From: Bacteriovoracaceae bacterium
GTDB lineage: Bacteria; Bdellovibrionota; Bacteriovoracia; Bacteriovoracales; Bacteriovoracaceae
Direction of reading: 5' to 3'
Assembly (NCBI GenBank): GCA_018675575.1
Contig: JABGXW010000101.1
Location: forward strand, 1 to 33,702
Length of the DNA: 33,702 nt
Shown piece after piece: positions 1 through 8,180 of this stretch; the stretch's first letter is position 1; the number at the start of each line of letters is the position of its first letter. A model generated the notes under the pieces. That model saw nothing but the letters and a program-made list of their open reading frames with translations, made no database searches and had not been told where the DNA came from. Both the position numbers and the translations under genes were made by a program.

Positions 1-57
1 GAAGAAGAAGAAGAAGAAGAAGAAGAAGAAGAAGAAGAAGAAGAAGAAGAAGAAGAA
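1..57 (+). repeat. (GAA)19 trinucleotide microsatellite, extends off the left edge
   Basis: Nineteen perfect GAA units run without interruption from base 1 to 57 and probably continue upstream. They are in frame with the truncated reading frame and encode poly-Glu, so a change in unit number would alter tail length without shifting the frame. Confidence 0.95.
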
Positions 58-147
58 GCAGATGGACTTAAAAAGGGATATGTAGAAGATGGATATATGT
101 ATATGGGCGGGGATCCATCTGATGCTAAAAACTGGGAAGAGGTGTAG
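1..147 (+). CDS. 3' end of a protein with a poly-glutamate tail (5' truncated)
   Basis: Frame 1 is open from the window edge to a TAG at 145-147. The visible 48 codons are 19 consecutive Glu, then Ala and a 28-residue tail rich in Asp, Gly, Tyr and Met that ends in WEEV. The 5' part lies outside the window, so the function cannot be named. The next gene starts two bases after the stop, and its Shine-Dalgarno-like GAGGTG (139-144) lies inside this reading frame, so the two are very likely co-transcribed and perhaps translationally coupled. The Glu tract uses only GAA codons, which suggests slippage-driven expansion. Confidence is high that this is coding, and nil for function. Confidence 0.75.
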   Translation, partial: EEEEEEEEEEEEEEEEEEEADGLKKGYVEDGYMYMGGDPSDAKNWEEV

Positions 148-149
148 TT

Positions 150-1508
150 ATGACTAAACCATGGGAAAAATTTGATAAAACAAAATCCGAAGAATCAGAA
201 AGTCTAAACTTTACAAGTGACGATATAGCTGAAGAGCCTGAGGTTGAGGGAGTTCTGTCATTTGATATGGGCGCTGAGAACGGAGAGGAGGAAGGAAGTT
301 TGGATGATTTCGACTTAGATGTTGATACAGCTGCAGATGGGCCATTTGAAGATATCGAGAATGAAACGGCTGCAACTGTAATCTTTAAAAAGGATTTAAA
401 ATCACTAGACGAGCTAAGTTCGACTAGTACAGAAGAGTTAGAGAAAACAATAAATAAAATAGTGGGCCTAGACGCAGACGATGGAATTGATTTATCCGTG
501 CCAGAGGATCATTCTACTAAAATTAAAGATTCAACTGAAGCAACAGATAATGAATTAGGCTTTAGCATTGGAGAGAACGATGACGAGGGTGAAGATGCAG
601 CGACACGAGTTGTTAATTTAGGGACAAAAGGACTGCCACAAAGGCCATCATTTGAAAATGACGCTGTTCCGATGGAAGAAGATTTAGATGAAGAAATCAT
701 GTTCGCTGATGGTGATGATGAAGATGCAGCAACAAGAATATTTCAAGTTAATAAGAATAAATTAACTCCTACTTCTGATAAAAATTATTCAGATGAAATA
801 AATCCAGATCACAATTCTAATACAGTTGGTTTTGAAATTCAGGAAGATAAAGCAGTCGAAATTGACAAACCTTCGACTAAAACTAGAATAGATACATTAA
901 GTAGTGATGAGCTGATTAGGCTTCAGGCAACAATTAGGCAATTAAGAGCTGAAAGAGGAGAACTCCTGGGTAAAATCTCAGATTTTAAGGCAACCAATAA
1001 ATCTTTAGAATCAGAAAATCTTGGTTATAAAGCAGAGTTGGATGAGCTTAAAATTGAATTACAGATCTTTAAAAAAAGAAAAAATAATGAGTATGAAGAT
1101 ATTATTTATCAAAATGAAGTTTCTAGTGAAAAAAGAGCAATTTTAGAGAGTAAAAATAAAAATCTACAAAAAGAATTTGATAGACTTAATCAAAAAGTAA
1201 GAGTTGATTTCAATCAGATACAACAGAGAGAGAAAGAACTTGAGAGTCAACTTGAATTAGTATCGATGGACAGTGAAAGTCAAGTTCGATCGAGAGACAT
1301 GAAGATATTAGAATTAAAAAGGCATATTGACCAGTTAGAATTTAATATGGAAAATGCTTCAATAAAGGAGCAAAAATCTAGAGAGGATAAGGTCAAGCTA
1401 GAAGATAAGCTCGCTAATGCAATAAAAAGCCTTAGAAGGGCCATGAGTATGTTAGAAAACGACGTTGATATAGATGAATCATTGGTTCAAAAAATTAAAA
1501 AACTATAG
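150..1508 (+). CDS. acidic protein with repeated AAT(R) motifs and a C-terminal coiled coil
   Basis: This is a 452-residue protein with no signal peptide or membrane segment and no family I recognise. Residues 1-245 are strongly acidic and low in complexity; about 250-440 has the Leu/Glu/Lys/Arg heptad character of a long coiled coil. Two short motifs recur in the acidic half: ETAATVIF (72-79), EDAATRVV (148-155) and EDAATRIF (191-198); and LSFDMG (36-41), LGFSIG (136-141) and VGFEIQ (226-231). Repeated motifs on a disordered arm plus a coiled coil suggest a scaffold or adaptor with several docking sites; the central Thr could be phosphorylated, but that is inference. It starts two bases after the upstream stop with GAGGTG (139-144) five bases ahead, and lies 8 bases before the GGDEF gene. 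Cytoplasmic location is inferred. Confidence 0.85.
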   Translation: MTKPWEKFDKTKSEESESLNFTSDDIAEEPEVEGVLSFDMGAENGEEEGSLDDFDLDVDTAADGPFEDIENETAATVIFKKDLKSLDELSSTSTEELEKTINKIVGLDADDGIDLSVPEDHSTKIKDSTEATDNELGFSIGENDDEGEDAATRVVNLGTKGLPQRPSFENDAVPMEEDLDEEIMFADGDDEDAATRIFQVNKNKLTPTSDKNYSDEINPDHNSNTVGFEIQEDKAVEIDKPSTKTRIDTLSSDELIRLQATIRQLRAERGELLGKISDFKATNKSLESENLGYKAELDELKIELQIFKKRKNNEYEDIIYQNEVSSEKRAILESKNKNLQKEFDRLNQKVRVDFNQIQQREKELESQLELVSMDSESQVRSRDMKILELKRHIDQLEFNMENASIKEQKSREDKVKLEDKLANAIKSLRRAMSMLENDVDIDESLVQKIKKL

Positions 1509-1516
1509 GTATAAAG

Positions 1517-2548
1517 TTGTCAAAGAATCGTAAAAAAGAACCTTCAAAGAAGCCCCGTCTAGAGCGTTCCTTACAGGCATTGCTTAATTTAATTTGTGAA
1601 TTCAAGGAGCTCGAGGATGTGAGAAGACTCTATGAAAATATAGATAAATTATTGGTAGCAGAATTTATGGCATCACCCCTTCTAATATATTCAATGCCTG
1701 CAAATATAAATACTCCAAAATACTTAAGAAATCATTGGAATAAAAAAGAAATCAAAGAATATGATAAAGACCAGTTAAAAGAATTTCTAGATTATATTAA
1801 AGAGAATACTTCTGAGTTCACACTTTGCAAATCAAAAACAATTGAAGACTCATTTTTCTATGGACTTCCTATTGGAGAAAAAAATGATCAGTTTCTCTTT
1901 TGTATTTGGAAAAGTAATGATGTAATTCCTGAAGATTTTATCGAATATTTGCTTAAATTTATTGGTACTACCCATTCTATGATTAACAAATGGGAAGATG
2001 TCGCTAAAGTAAAAGAATTGATCTATCGAGATGATGTAACGAATTTATTCAATCAAAGAAAGCTTACAATTGATTTAGAAACGAGTATTCTTAGATATCA
2101 TAAATATAAAGAAAAATTTTCTGTTTTATTTATTGATATTGACCATTTTAAATCTGTAAATGATGGTTTTGGACATCTCGCAGGTACTAAATTACTTTGC
2201 GACATGGCGTTGGTATTAAAAAAAGTATTGCGACCAACTGATCTGGTTTATAGATACGGTGGAGACGAGTTTGTCGTTATTTTGCCTAATACTAACCTGG
2301 TTACAGGCACAGTTGTGGGTGAAAGAGTTCTTGGAAATATTAAAGCAGAATCATTTTATGTAAATAAAACGGAGAACGATAAAAAACTATCTGTTAGTAT
2401 TGGTGTCGCAGCATTCCCTGAAAATACTAAAAATCAAACTGAAATATTAGAAATTGCCGACAGAATGATGTATCAGGCAAAGGAGTCCGGGCGCGGAAGA
2501 GTTACAACAGCTACAGTCAAAATAAAAAACTCAAAAAGACAGGCTTAA
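1517..2548 (+). CDS. GGDEF-domain diguanylate cyclase
   Basis: The predicted role is synthesis of cyclic di-GMP from two GTP. The GGDEF domain covers about residues 168-335: an opening DDVTNLFNQR (a variant of DxLTGLxNRR), metal-binding D207 in FIDIDHF, NDGFGH (215-220), the intact GGDEF signature at 248-252, and SIGVA. An RxxD inhibitory site (R239, D242) sits five residues before GGDEF, as in PleD-type enzymes, so product feedback is expected. Residues 1-165 form an N-terminal region without transmembrane segments, possibly a diverged GAF-like sensor. The start is a TTG at 1517 with only a weak ribosome-binding site; the first internal ATG (Met51) would cut into the N-terminal region, so the TTG is kept with some doubt. 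One base separates its stop from the next gene. Confidence 0.92.
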   Translation: MSKNRKKEPSKKPRLERSLQALLNLICEFKELEDVRRLYENIDKLLVAEFMASPLLIYSMPANINTPKYLRNHWNKKEIKEYDKDQLKEFLDYIKENTSEFTLCKSKTIEDSFFYGLPIGEKNDQFLFCIWKSNDVIPEDFIEYLLKFIGTTHSMINKWEDVAKVKELIYRDDVTNLFNQRKLTIDLETSILRYHKYKEKFSVLFIDIDHFKSVNDGFGHLAGTKLLCDMALVLKKVLRPTDLVYRYGGDEFVVILPNTNLVTGTVVGERVLGNIKAESFYVNKTENDKKLSVSIGVAAFPENTKNQTEILEIADRMMYQAKESGRGRVTTATVKIKNSKRQA

Positions 2549-2549
2549 A

Positions 2550-3626
2550 ATGTTACTACTCGTGTTATCTGACCTTCATCTTGGAAAAGGGAAGTTCCTC
2601 AAAAATGGACAGCTAAATATACTTGAAGATTTTCTTGAAGACGAAAGGTTTAAAGAATTCTGTGAGTATTTTAGCTCTGGCAGATATTATCTTGCAGATG
2701 TCCACTTAGTCTTAAATGGAGATATACTCAATCTTATTCAAATTGATTTAGAAGGAGTATTTCATCATATTATAGATGACGAACACACAACAAAAGTAAT
2801 CGAATTAATTCATAAAGGACATAAACAATTTTTTCAGGCATTAAAAAAATTCTTATCCGTTCCAAACAAAAAGATTACTTATATTATTGGAAACCATGAT
2901 GCCGGAATGGCCTTCCCCTTAGCTCAAAAAGCAATGAGAAAATATATAGGAGAAGAAATTCGATTTTCTTTTGATGTCAATATCGATGGTGTCCATATCG
3001 AACATGGACATCGCTTTGAAGTTATCAATACAGTTCCTGAAAAAAAATATTTTAGAGACGGTCCGAAAGGAAAACCAATTCTTAATCTGCCTTGGGGCTC
3101 CTTGTTCTGCATAGAAGTATTACCTATAATAAAAAAGCTCAGACCTTATATTGATAAAGTAAGACCCATGAATTCATATATTAAATGGTTATTACTACAT
3201 GACTTTTTCTTTTTCATTAAGATGACTTGGAATATATTAAGATATTTTTTTCAAACAAGAACAGAAGATTATCTAAAGCTAAATAGTAATTTTAAGACGA
3301 GTATAAAAGTTTTAAAACAAATAACAATTTATCCAATATATGAAAATAAAGCAAAATCAATTCTAAAACAAAAACCTCATCTGCATACAGTCGTTATGGG
3401 ACATACTCATGTTCAAGAATGGAGAAGGTTTCCAGAGGGAAAATACTATTTCAATACAGGTACATGGAATCCAATTCCTTCCATGGATGCTGGACTTCAT
3501 GAATCAGCAACTAAATTATGCTATTGTATGATAGATGTTCATAGCAAAAGCCAGACAGTTCGATCTGCTTCATTAAATATGTGGCAAGGAAGTTGGCGCC
3601 CATTTATTTCTGATATTTCACTTTGA
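2550..3626 (+). CDS. calcineurin-like metallophosphoesterase, LpxH-like
   Basis: This 358-residue protein has all the binuclear metallophosphoesterase motifs in order: SDLH (D8, H10), NGD (D58), GNHD (N115, H116), EHGH (around 151-154) and GHTH (H285, H287), followed by an NTGTW segment. This layout resembles UDP-2,3-diacylglucosamine pyrophosphohydrolase (LpxH) and relatives, but it is longer than LpxH (about 240 residues), with an insertion around 165-260 holding aromatic, possibly membrane-associated helices. The substrate is therefore open: lipid A precursor, a nucleotide or another phosphodiester. The ATG is one base after the GGDEF stop, suggesting translational coupling. Its 3' end overlaps the convergent permease gene by 9 bases. 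Confidence 0.88.
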   Translation: MLLLVLSDLHLGKGKFLKNGQLNILEDFLEDERFKEFCEYFSSGRYYLADVHLVLNGDILNLIQIDLEGVFHHIIDDEHTTKVIELIHKGHKQFFQALKKFLSVPNKKITYIIGNHDAGMAFPLAQKAMRKYIGEEIRFSFDVNIDGVHIEHGHRFEVINTVPEKKYFRDGPKGKPILNLPWGSLFCIEVLPIIKKLRPYIDKVRPMNSYIKWLLLHDFFFFIKMTWNILRYFFQTRTEDYLKLNSNFKTSIKVLKQITIYPIYENKAKSILKQKPHLHTVVMGHTHVQEWRRFPEGKYYFNTGTWNPIPSMDAGLHESATKLCYCMIDVHSKSQTVRSASLNMWQGSWRPFISDISL

Positions 3627-5792
3627 AGTGTTTACTGACAGTACTGAGCAAGCTGATTTACCTAATAATCTGTCATCATCGGTCTCTCTTATTTTATTAA
3701 GAAATTTATGTTCAGCAGATCCAAAGATTAATAAATCAAACTCAACGGTATATGCAATTAATGAATCACTCTTTACTCTAGAGTGGATTACTTGTGATGA
3801 TGATCTTGAACGCAGTCTCTTACCCATCTCAATCATATTGTTTTCAATTTGTAACATCATGGCCAGGTTAGAGTCTTCGGAAATATAATGAACTAAGGTT
3901 ATATCAGCATTATTTCTTTTAGCTAAGTGATCAGCAGTTTCTAACACTAATCTGTCATTTTCATCGAATTTAATTAATGTAAGAATTTTTCTTATGTAAC
4001 GAACACCTGAGTCTCTGAAAATACCAAGGTGACATTTTAAATGACCTTTTAGCCATCCAATAGGGTTATGGATCGTAAAATATCCTCTTTTTTTTCCTGA
4101 CCATTCAATCAACATCCAATTGCAATGAAATCTCTGACTTACTTGAAACAAGGTTCGGCCGATGTCATGGGAAACTACTGGATCGAATGTTATTGAAATC
4201 TTTTGATCCATTGCCATAGCAACAACTCTTCGTCGTAAAGAAATTAACTCTGCTGGTTCATCAATGATATCTAAAAGGTCTGTTTGTTCTGGAACTTCTG
4301 TAACATGCGTAACTTCTAGATTTCCACCATCAGATAAGGCTGCCCCCATTTCGATAAGCATCTCCGGACTTCTTTCTGTGCCAAATAGAGAAACCACAAC
4401 ATTGGCCTCTAATTCACCTCCGATATTAAAATCTCTATTTTTAAAAGTATTTAATTGAAGTTTTTTAGTGTCCTCTTCTGTGAGGTCTTTTCTTTTACCT
4501 CTGATACCAATAACACCTTTTCTATTCGTTCTTTTTCGAGCGTAGAAGGTATAAAATAGCACACCTACTATCGAGGTTGTACTAAAGGCTATCAAGAAGT
4601 TTTTTCCAGTTGTAAATAATAAGGCAATACCAGAAATAATCCCAAATAATTGAATATAAGGATACATTGGAGACTTATAGCTTGGCTCATACCATTGGAC
4701 GCGAGCTTCTCTCAACACAATTACTGAAATATTAACAAAAACAAAAATAAGAATCATGAATGCCGATGCTAATTTAACAATCTTTTCAATATTTAAAAAG
4801 CCAATTGAGAGAGCAATTAAGAAACCTGAAAGTAATATACTATAGATCGGTGTTAATGTTTTTCTAGAAATTCTGCCTAGCCGCTTTGGAAGCAAATTAT
4901 CTCTACTCATGGCGAATGGAAACCTAGATGCCGCTAAGATGCCAGAGTTGGCCATCGAAATCATTGTAATAATTGCCACAATACATCCAAATGTCGCTAT
5001 CTTTCCATCTCCAAAAACAAACTTAGCTAAGTGGTAAAGTGGTTTTAGGTCACCTGCAAGTCTTTGTGGTCCTAAAGCAGAAACTAGAGAGAAGTTTACT
5101 GCAACATAAACGAGTGTGATGATTAGTAAGGAGAGTAGTATGGAGAGTGGGAGATTTTTTTCAGGGTCTTTAATTTCTTCTGCAATTGCGGCAACTTTTG
5201 TGACTCCTGCAAATGAAACAAAAACCATTGCAGTTGCACCTAATAGTCCAGATACACCATTTGTCATAAAAGGCTCTAAGTGAGCAGGTTCAAAATATTG
5301 TACGGAGAATGCAGATAAAGTGAAGAGGCAAGTAATACAGATGGTAACAATAAAAAGGAGAATGGAGCTGACTTTACCTACACCAATCATATTCAAAGAA
5401 GTTATAACGAAGAGAGATATAAATGCTGTGGTTTTTAAATCGAAGCTTGTTAAAACTGATAAATAAGCACCGAATCCCATAAGTGAAAATGCGGACTTTA
5501 GTAGTAGCGAGACGAACAGTCCAAGACCTACAATCGTCCCTGCCATTGGTCCAAAAGTTCTTTCAATATAAACATAGGTCCCGCCACTCGTAGGCATAGC
5601 AGTTGCTAATTCAGCTTTAGATATGGCGGCAGGGAGAATACAGAGTGCGGCCAGAAAATAAGACAGCCATAAGGAAGGACCTGTTACAGTTACGGCAATT
5701 CCAGGTAGAACAAAAATTCCTGAGCCAAGCATTGATGAAAGGGCAATGGCGGTAATAGCAGGTAAATTTAAACTTCGCTCTAATCTTTTCAG
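3618..5792 (-). CDS. APC-family amino-acid permease with C-terminal UspA-like domains
   Basis: The first ~430 residues are a multi-pass APC transporter: MLGSGIFVLPG in helix 1 is the family substrate-binding signature, and hydrophobic segments follow throughout. The last ~280 residues are soluble and look like two universal-stress-protein domains (for example a LLIFGSAEH segment and a closing SACSVLSV strand), as in permease-Usp fusions of the cationic amino-acid transporter type. Amino-acid/cation uptake is inferred; the substrate is unknown. The first ATG (5732-5730) lies inside helix 1 and would remove its start. The frame stays open upstream, with a credible helix-1 N-terminus (LKRLERSLNLPAITAIA), to a CTG at 5792-5790 seven bases after AGGA (complement of 5800-5803). 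I use CTG 5792 (724 aa) as the likely non-canonical start. Last gene of the nadE cluster. Confidence 0.85.
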   Translation of the reverse strand: MKRLERSLNLPAITAIALSSMLGSGIFVLPGIAVTVTGPSLWLSYFLAALCILPAAISKAELATAMPTSGGTYVYIERTFGPMAGTIVGLGLFVSLLLKSAFSLMGFGAYLSVLTSFDLKTTAFISLFVITSLNMIGVGKVSSILLFIVTICITCLFTLSAFSVQYFEPAHLEPFMTNGVSGLLGATAMVFVSFAGVTKVAAIAEEIKDPEKNLPLSILLSLLIITLVYVAVNFSLVSALGPQRLAGDLKPLYHLAKFVFGDGKIATFGCIVAIITMISMANSGILAASRFPFAMSRDNLLPKRLGRISRKTLTPIYSILLSGFLIALSIGFLNIEKIVKLASAFMILIFVFVNISVIVLREARVQWYEPSYKSPMYPYIQLFGIISGIALLFTTGKNFLIAFSTTSIVGVLFYTFYARKRTNRKGVIGIRGKRKDLTEEDTKKLQLNTFKNRDFNIGGELEANVVVSLFGTERSPEMLIEMGAALSDGGNLEVTHVTEVPEQTDLLDIIDEPAELISLRRRVVAMAMDQKISITFDPVVSHDIGRTLFQVSQRFHCNWMLIEWSGKKRGYFTIHNPIGWLKGHLKCHLGIFRDSGVRYIRKILTLIKFDENDRLVLETADHLAKRNNADITLVHYISEDSNLAMMLQIENNMIEMGKRLRSRSSSQVIHSRVKSDSLIAYTVEFDLLIFGSAEHKFLNKIRETDDDRLLGKSACSVLSVNTSK

Positions 5793-5800
5793 TACGTTAT

Positions 5801-5828
5801 CCTGTAAATGATAATTTTACTTTACAGG
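5801..5828 (-). promoter_or_regulatory. hairpin covering the permease ribosome-binding site
   Basis: CCTGTAAA (5801-5808) and TTTACAGG (5821-5828) form a perfect 8-bp inverted repeat with a 12-base loop. Read on the minus strand, the 3' arm carries the AGG of the Shine-Dalgarno sequence for the CTG start at 5792. The stem could act as a weak terminator/attenuator after the histone-like gene (no U run follows) or as a switch hiding the ribosome-binding site. Confidence 0.5.
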
Positions 5829-5850
5829 ATTTAAGCTCTAGAAAGAAGTA

Positions 5851-6351
5851 TTAAACATGCCTTTTTGCTTTTTTCTTTGCTTTGCTAGCAGTTGCTTTAG
5901 GCTTACTTGTAACCGCTTTCTTGGTACCTTTCTTAGCAACGACCTTTTTTGTTGCCTTTTTTGTCGATTTAACTGGGGCTTTTTTCTTATTTATTTTTTT
6001 AGATTGCTTTTTCTTGGACTCTTTTCTGGCCGTTGTTACGAATTCTTCGACTTTTACTTGCAATTTAGAGAGTTCTTTTTTTTGCGTAGCAACAAATTCT
6101 TTTGCCTTTTTAATCTCTGTTTGCATCGCCTTATCAATTGTTTTTTCTAATTGTCGTCTTTCTTTTTTTACTTTATTGAGGATTCCAACGATATCTTTCT
6201 CAACAAGATTTTTGATATCTTTCTCTGCGTTCTTAACAAATTTTTTAAATGTTTTTTTAACTTCTTTACTTTTTTCTGATTTTAATAATGTTTCAATTTC
6301 TTTTCTTACATCTTTCCAAGAACTAATTACTCTTTCTGATGAATCGGCCAT
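5851..6351 (-). CDS. small protein with histone-H1-like Lys/Ala tail
   Basis: The protein has 166 residues from the ATG at 6351. GAGGAG (complement of 6358-6363) sits six bases ahead, so I prefer this ATG to the in-frame TTG six codons upstream. About the first 105 residues are charged and helical, likely coiled coil, and resemble phasin-like segments. The last ~55 residues contain almost only Lys, Ala, Thr, Ser, Val and Pro, with KKA/KATKK-type repeats like eukaryotic H1 and bacterial Hc1/AlgP-type tails. Nucleic-acid or polyanion binding is likely from composition; the exact role is unknown. It starts 14 bases after the nadE stop in the same operon. Confidence 0.85.
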   Translation of the reverse strand: MADSSERVISSWKDVRKEIETLLKSEKSKEVKKTFKKFVKNAEKDIKNLVEKDIVGILNKVKKERRQLEKTIDKAMQTEIKKAKEFVATQKKELSKLQVKVEEFVTTARKESKKKQSKKINKKKAPVKSTKKATKKVVAKKGTKKAVTSKPKATASKAKKKAKRHV

Positions 6352-6365
6352 AATTTTCTCCTCAA

Positions 6366-8120
6366 TCAATAATTTACAAATTTACTTTTACATATAGGTA
6401 CTCTATATCCAAATCCAAAACTTTTGGCCCTCACCTTAATGATCGGGCAGAATTGTCTTCTTTTATACTCGCTTTTTGTATAAAGTCCATAAACTTTATT
6501 TATTTCCTTTTTGGTAAAACCTAATTCATGTAACTCTTTCAAACTTAGTCTATAAGATAAAATTCCTTCAAGCATTGCATCCAATCTTTCATATGTTGGA
6601 AGTGATTGAGAATCGGTTTGATTCTCACGGAGCTCAGCACTTGGTTCCCTTGTAATAATTCCTTCTGGAATGATATTTTCAAACTTTTTATTAATAAATC
6701 GACATAATTCAAAAATTTCAGTTTTGTATAAATCACCTAAAATGGATATAGCTCCAACACTATCCCCGTAGAGTGTTGAATAACCAACGGCGATTTCACT
6801 TTTATTGGAGGTGTTTAACGTCATGGCCCCTGATTGGTTCGATCGAGCATAGAGTAAAGCGGCCCTTAATCTGGATTGTATATTTTCATCTGCTAATCCC
6901 TCAAGGTCTGAACCAATATTGTCTGAGAAGGCATGTTTGATTGAAGAATGAAAAAACTTAATTGGAAGTGACTTTAATGGAATCTGTAAGTTTTCACATA
7001 AAGCTTTAGATAGTTCATACGAAATACTCGCAGAGAATATACTCGGCATATAGATAGCTTCAATTTCCTGTCCCGGTTTTAATGCTAATTTCGCAATTGT
7101 TAAAGCTAGGGTAGAGTCAATTCCACCTGAGAGAGCAACTAGAAATTTGTTGAATCCACATTTTCTAGCATATTCCTGAAGACCAAATGCAAGTCCGTGC
7201 AGCAAGACTTCCATATCTTCATCAAGCAAAGTATTGAGGGTTACCGGAGTTGTATTTCTATTTAAATTTGCTTTAAATAAGTCCTCCCAAGTGTTTTCTT
7301 GGTTTTTTATTTCTTTGTTCTCTGTTATTCCTAAAAAATCTGGAATAACTAATCTTTTTGAATCTTCATGAAATAGGTTACCTTTATAAATTAAATCTTT
7401 AGAGTTAACAGCAAAACTTCCTCCATCGAATAAAACTTCATCTTCTCCACCAACTCTATTTACATAGAAAAATGGTGCTTGTAGAAGAGAAGAAATTTCT
7501 TTTCCTCTAGAATGTCTTTTACTTTCTTTTCCAAGATGAAAAGGTGAGCCTGAAAGGTTGACGACAAGGTCAACTGGATTGGTAGATTGAATTAGATTTT
7601 GTAATTGCTGAACAGGATCAACTGAATGATGACTAGAAACCCACATATCCTCACAAATGAGTAAACCTATACGGAGTCCGTTGAGTTCTAATATTGAAGG
7701 AGTATCTCCTGGAGTAAAGTATTTTTCTTCATCAAAAATGTCATAATTCGGGAGAAGAATTTTTGTATATACGACTTTAAGTGGCACTCCTGGTGTAAAA
7801 TGGAAAGCAACATTTCGAACTTTTTCAGGAAGATTCTGATCATCAAAATGATAATCTAATCCCCCGATTAAAGCATTGATATTTGGATTCGGATCCAAAG
7901 AAGTACTCCACGCGTCAATTTGTTTAAGAAATTTTAAGTAACTATCAATAAATGGTCTTTGAACAACTAAATCAGCTAAAGGGTAGCCGGTTAGAAAAAG
8001 TTCAGGGAAGAGATGAATTCCATGGTTTTCAGCAATACCATTCAGTTTAAATTTAAAGGTGTTAAAAATACCATGAAAATCGGCAATATCATGGTGAGTT
8101 TGGTGAAGATGAATTTGCAT
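6366..8120 (-). CDS. nadE: glutamine-dependent NAD+ synthetase
   Basis: The enzyme makes NAD+ from nicotinic acid adenine dinucleotide, ATP and glutamine, the last step of NAD biosynthesis, in the cytoplasm. At 584 residues it is the usual two-domain form. The N-terminal nitrilase-like glutaminase has the complete triad: E40 (FPELFLTGYP), K120 (TKILLPNYD) and C156 (LLICEDMW). The C-terminal synthetase has the PP-loop SGGIDST (331-337) and the typical GYSTLYGD and GDLYKTE segments. Having its own glutaminase domain means it can use glutamine instead of free ammonia. The ATG at 8120 follows AGGGA at good distance. Its start is 60 bases from the divergent trmFO, so the two promoters must lie in that short gap. 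Confidence 0.97.
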   Translation of the reverse strand: MQIHLHQTHHDIADFHGIFNTFKFKLNGIAENHGIHLFPELFLTGYPLADLVVQRPFIDSYLKFLKQIDAWSTSLDPNPNINALIGGLDYHFDDQNLPEKVRNVAFHFTPGVPLKVVYTKILLPNYDIFDEEKYFTPGDTPSILELNGLRIGLLICEDMWVSSHHSVDPVQQLQNLIQSTNPVDLVVNLSGSPFHLGKESKRHSRGKEISSLLQAPFFYVNRVGGEDEVLFDGGSFAVNSKDLIYKGNLFHEDSKRLVIPDFLGITENKEIKNQENTWEDLFKANLNRNTTPVTLNTLLDEDMEVLLHGLAFGLQEYARKCGFNKFLVALSGGIDSTLALTIAKLALKPGQEIEAIYMPSIFSASISYELSKALCENLQIPLKSLPIKFFHSSIKHAFSDNIGSDLEGLADENIQSRLRAALLYARSNQSGAMTLNTSNKSEIAVGYSTLYGDSVGAISILGDLYKTEIFELCRFINKKFENIIPEGIITREPSAELRENQTDSQSLPTYERLDAMLEGILSYRLSLKELHELGFTKKEINKVYGLYTKSEYKRRQFCPIIKVRAKSFGFGYRVPICKSKFVNY

Positions 8121-8180
8121 GAATGGTCCCTAACTAGTAAATTGCACTTTAATTTGGGAAGAATAACATAAAGGTTGAAG

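Noticed and set aside
5857-6397. Two plus-strand hydrophobic reading frames opposite the histone-like gene
   Set aside because: They are antisense shadows of Lys codons (AAA/AAG read as TTT/CTT), which gives artificial Phe/Leu-rich proteins; no ribosome-binding site.
8142-8169. Possible trmFO promoter TTGCAC-16 bp-TAACAT
   Set aside because: The implied transcription start would lie within the ribosome-binding site only a few bases before the ATG, leaving no usable leader.
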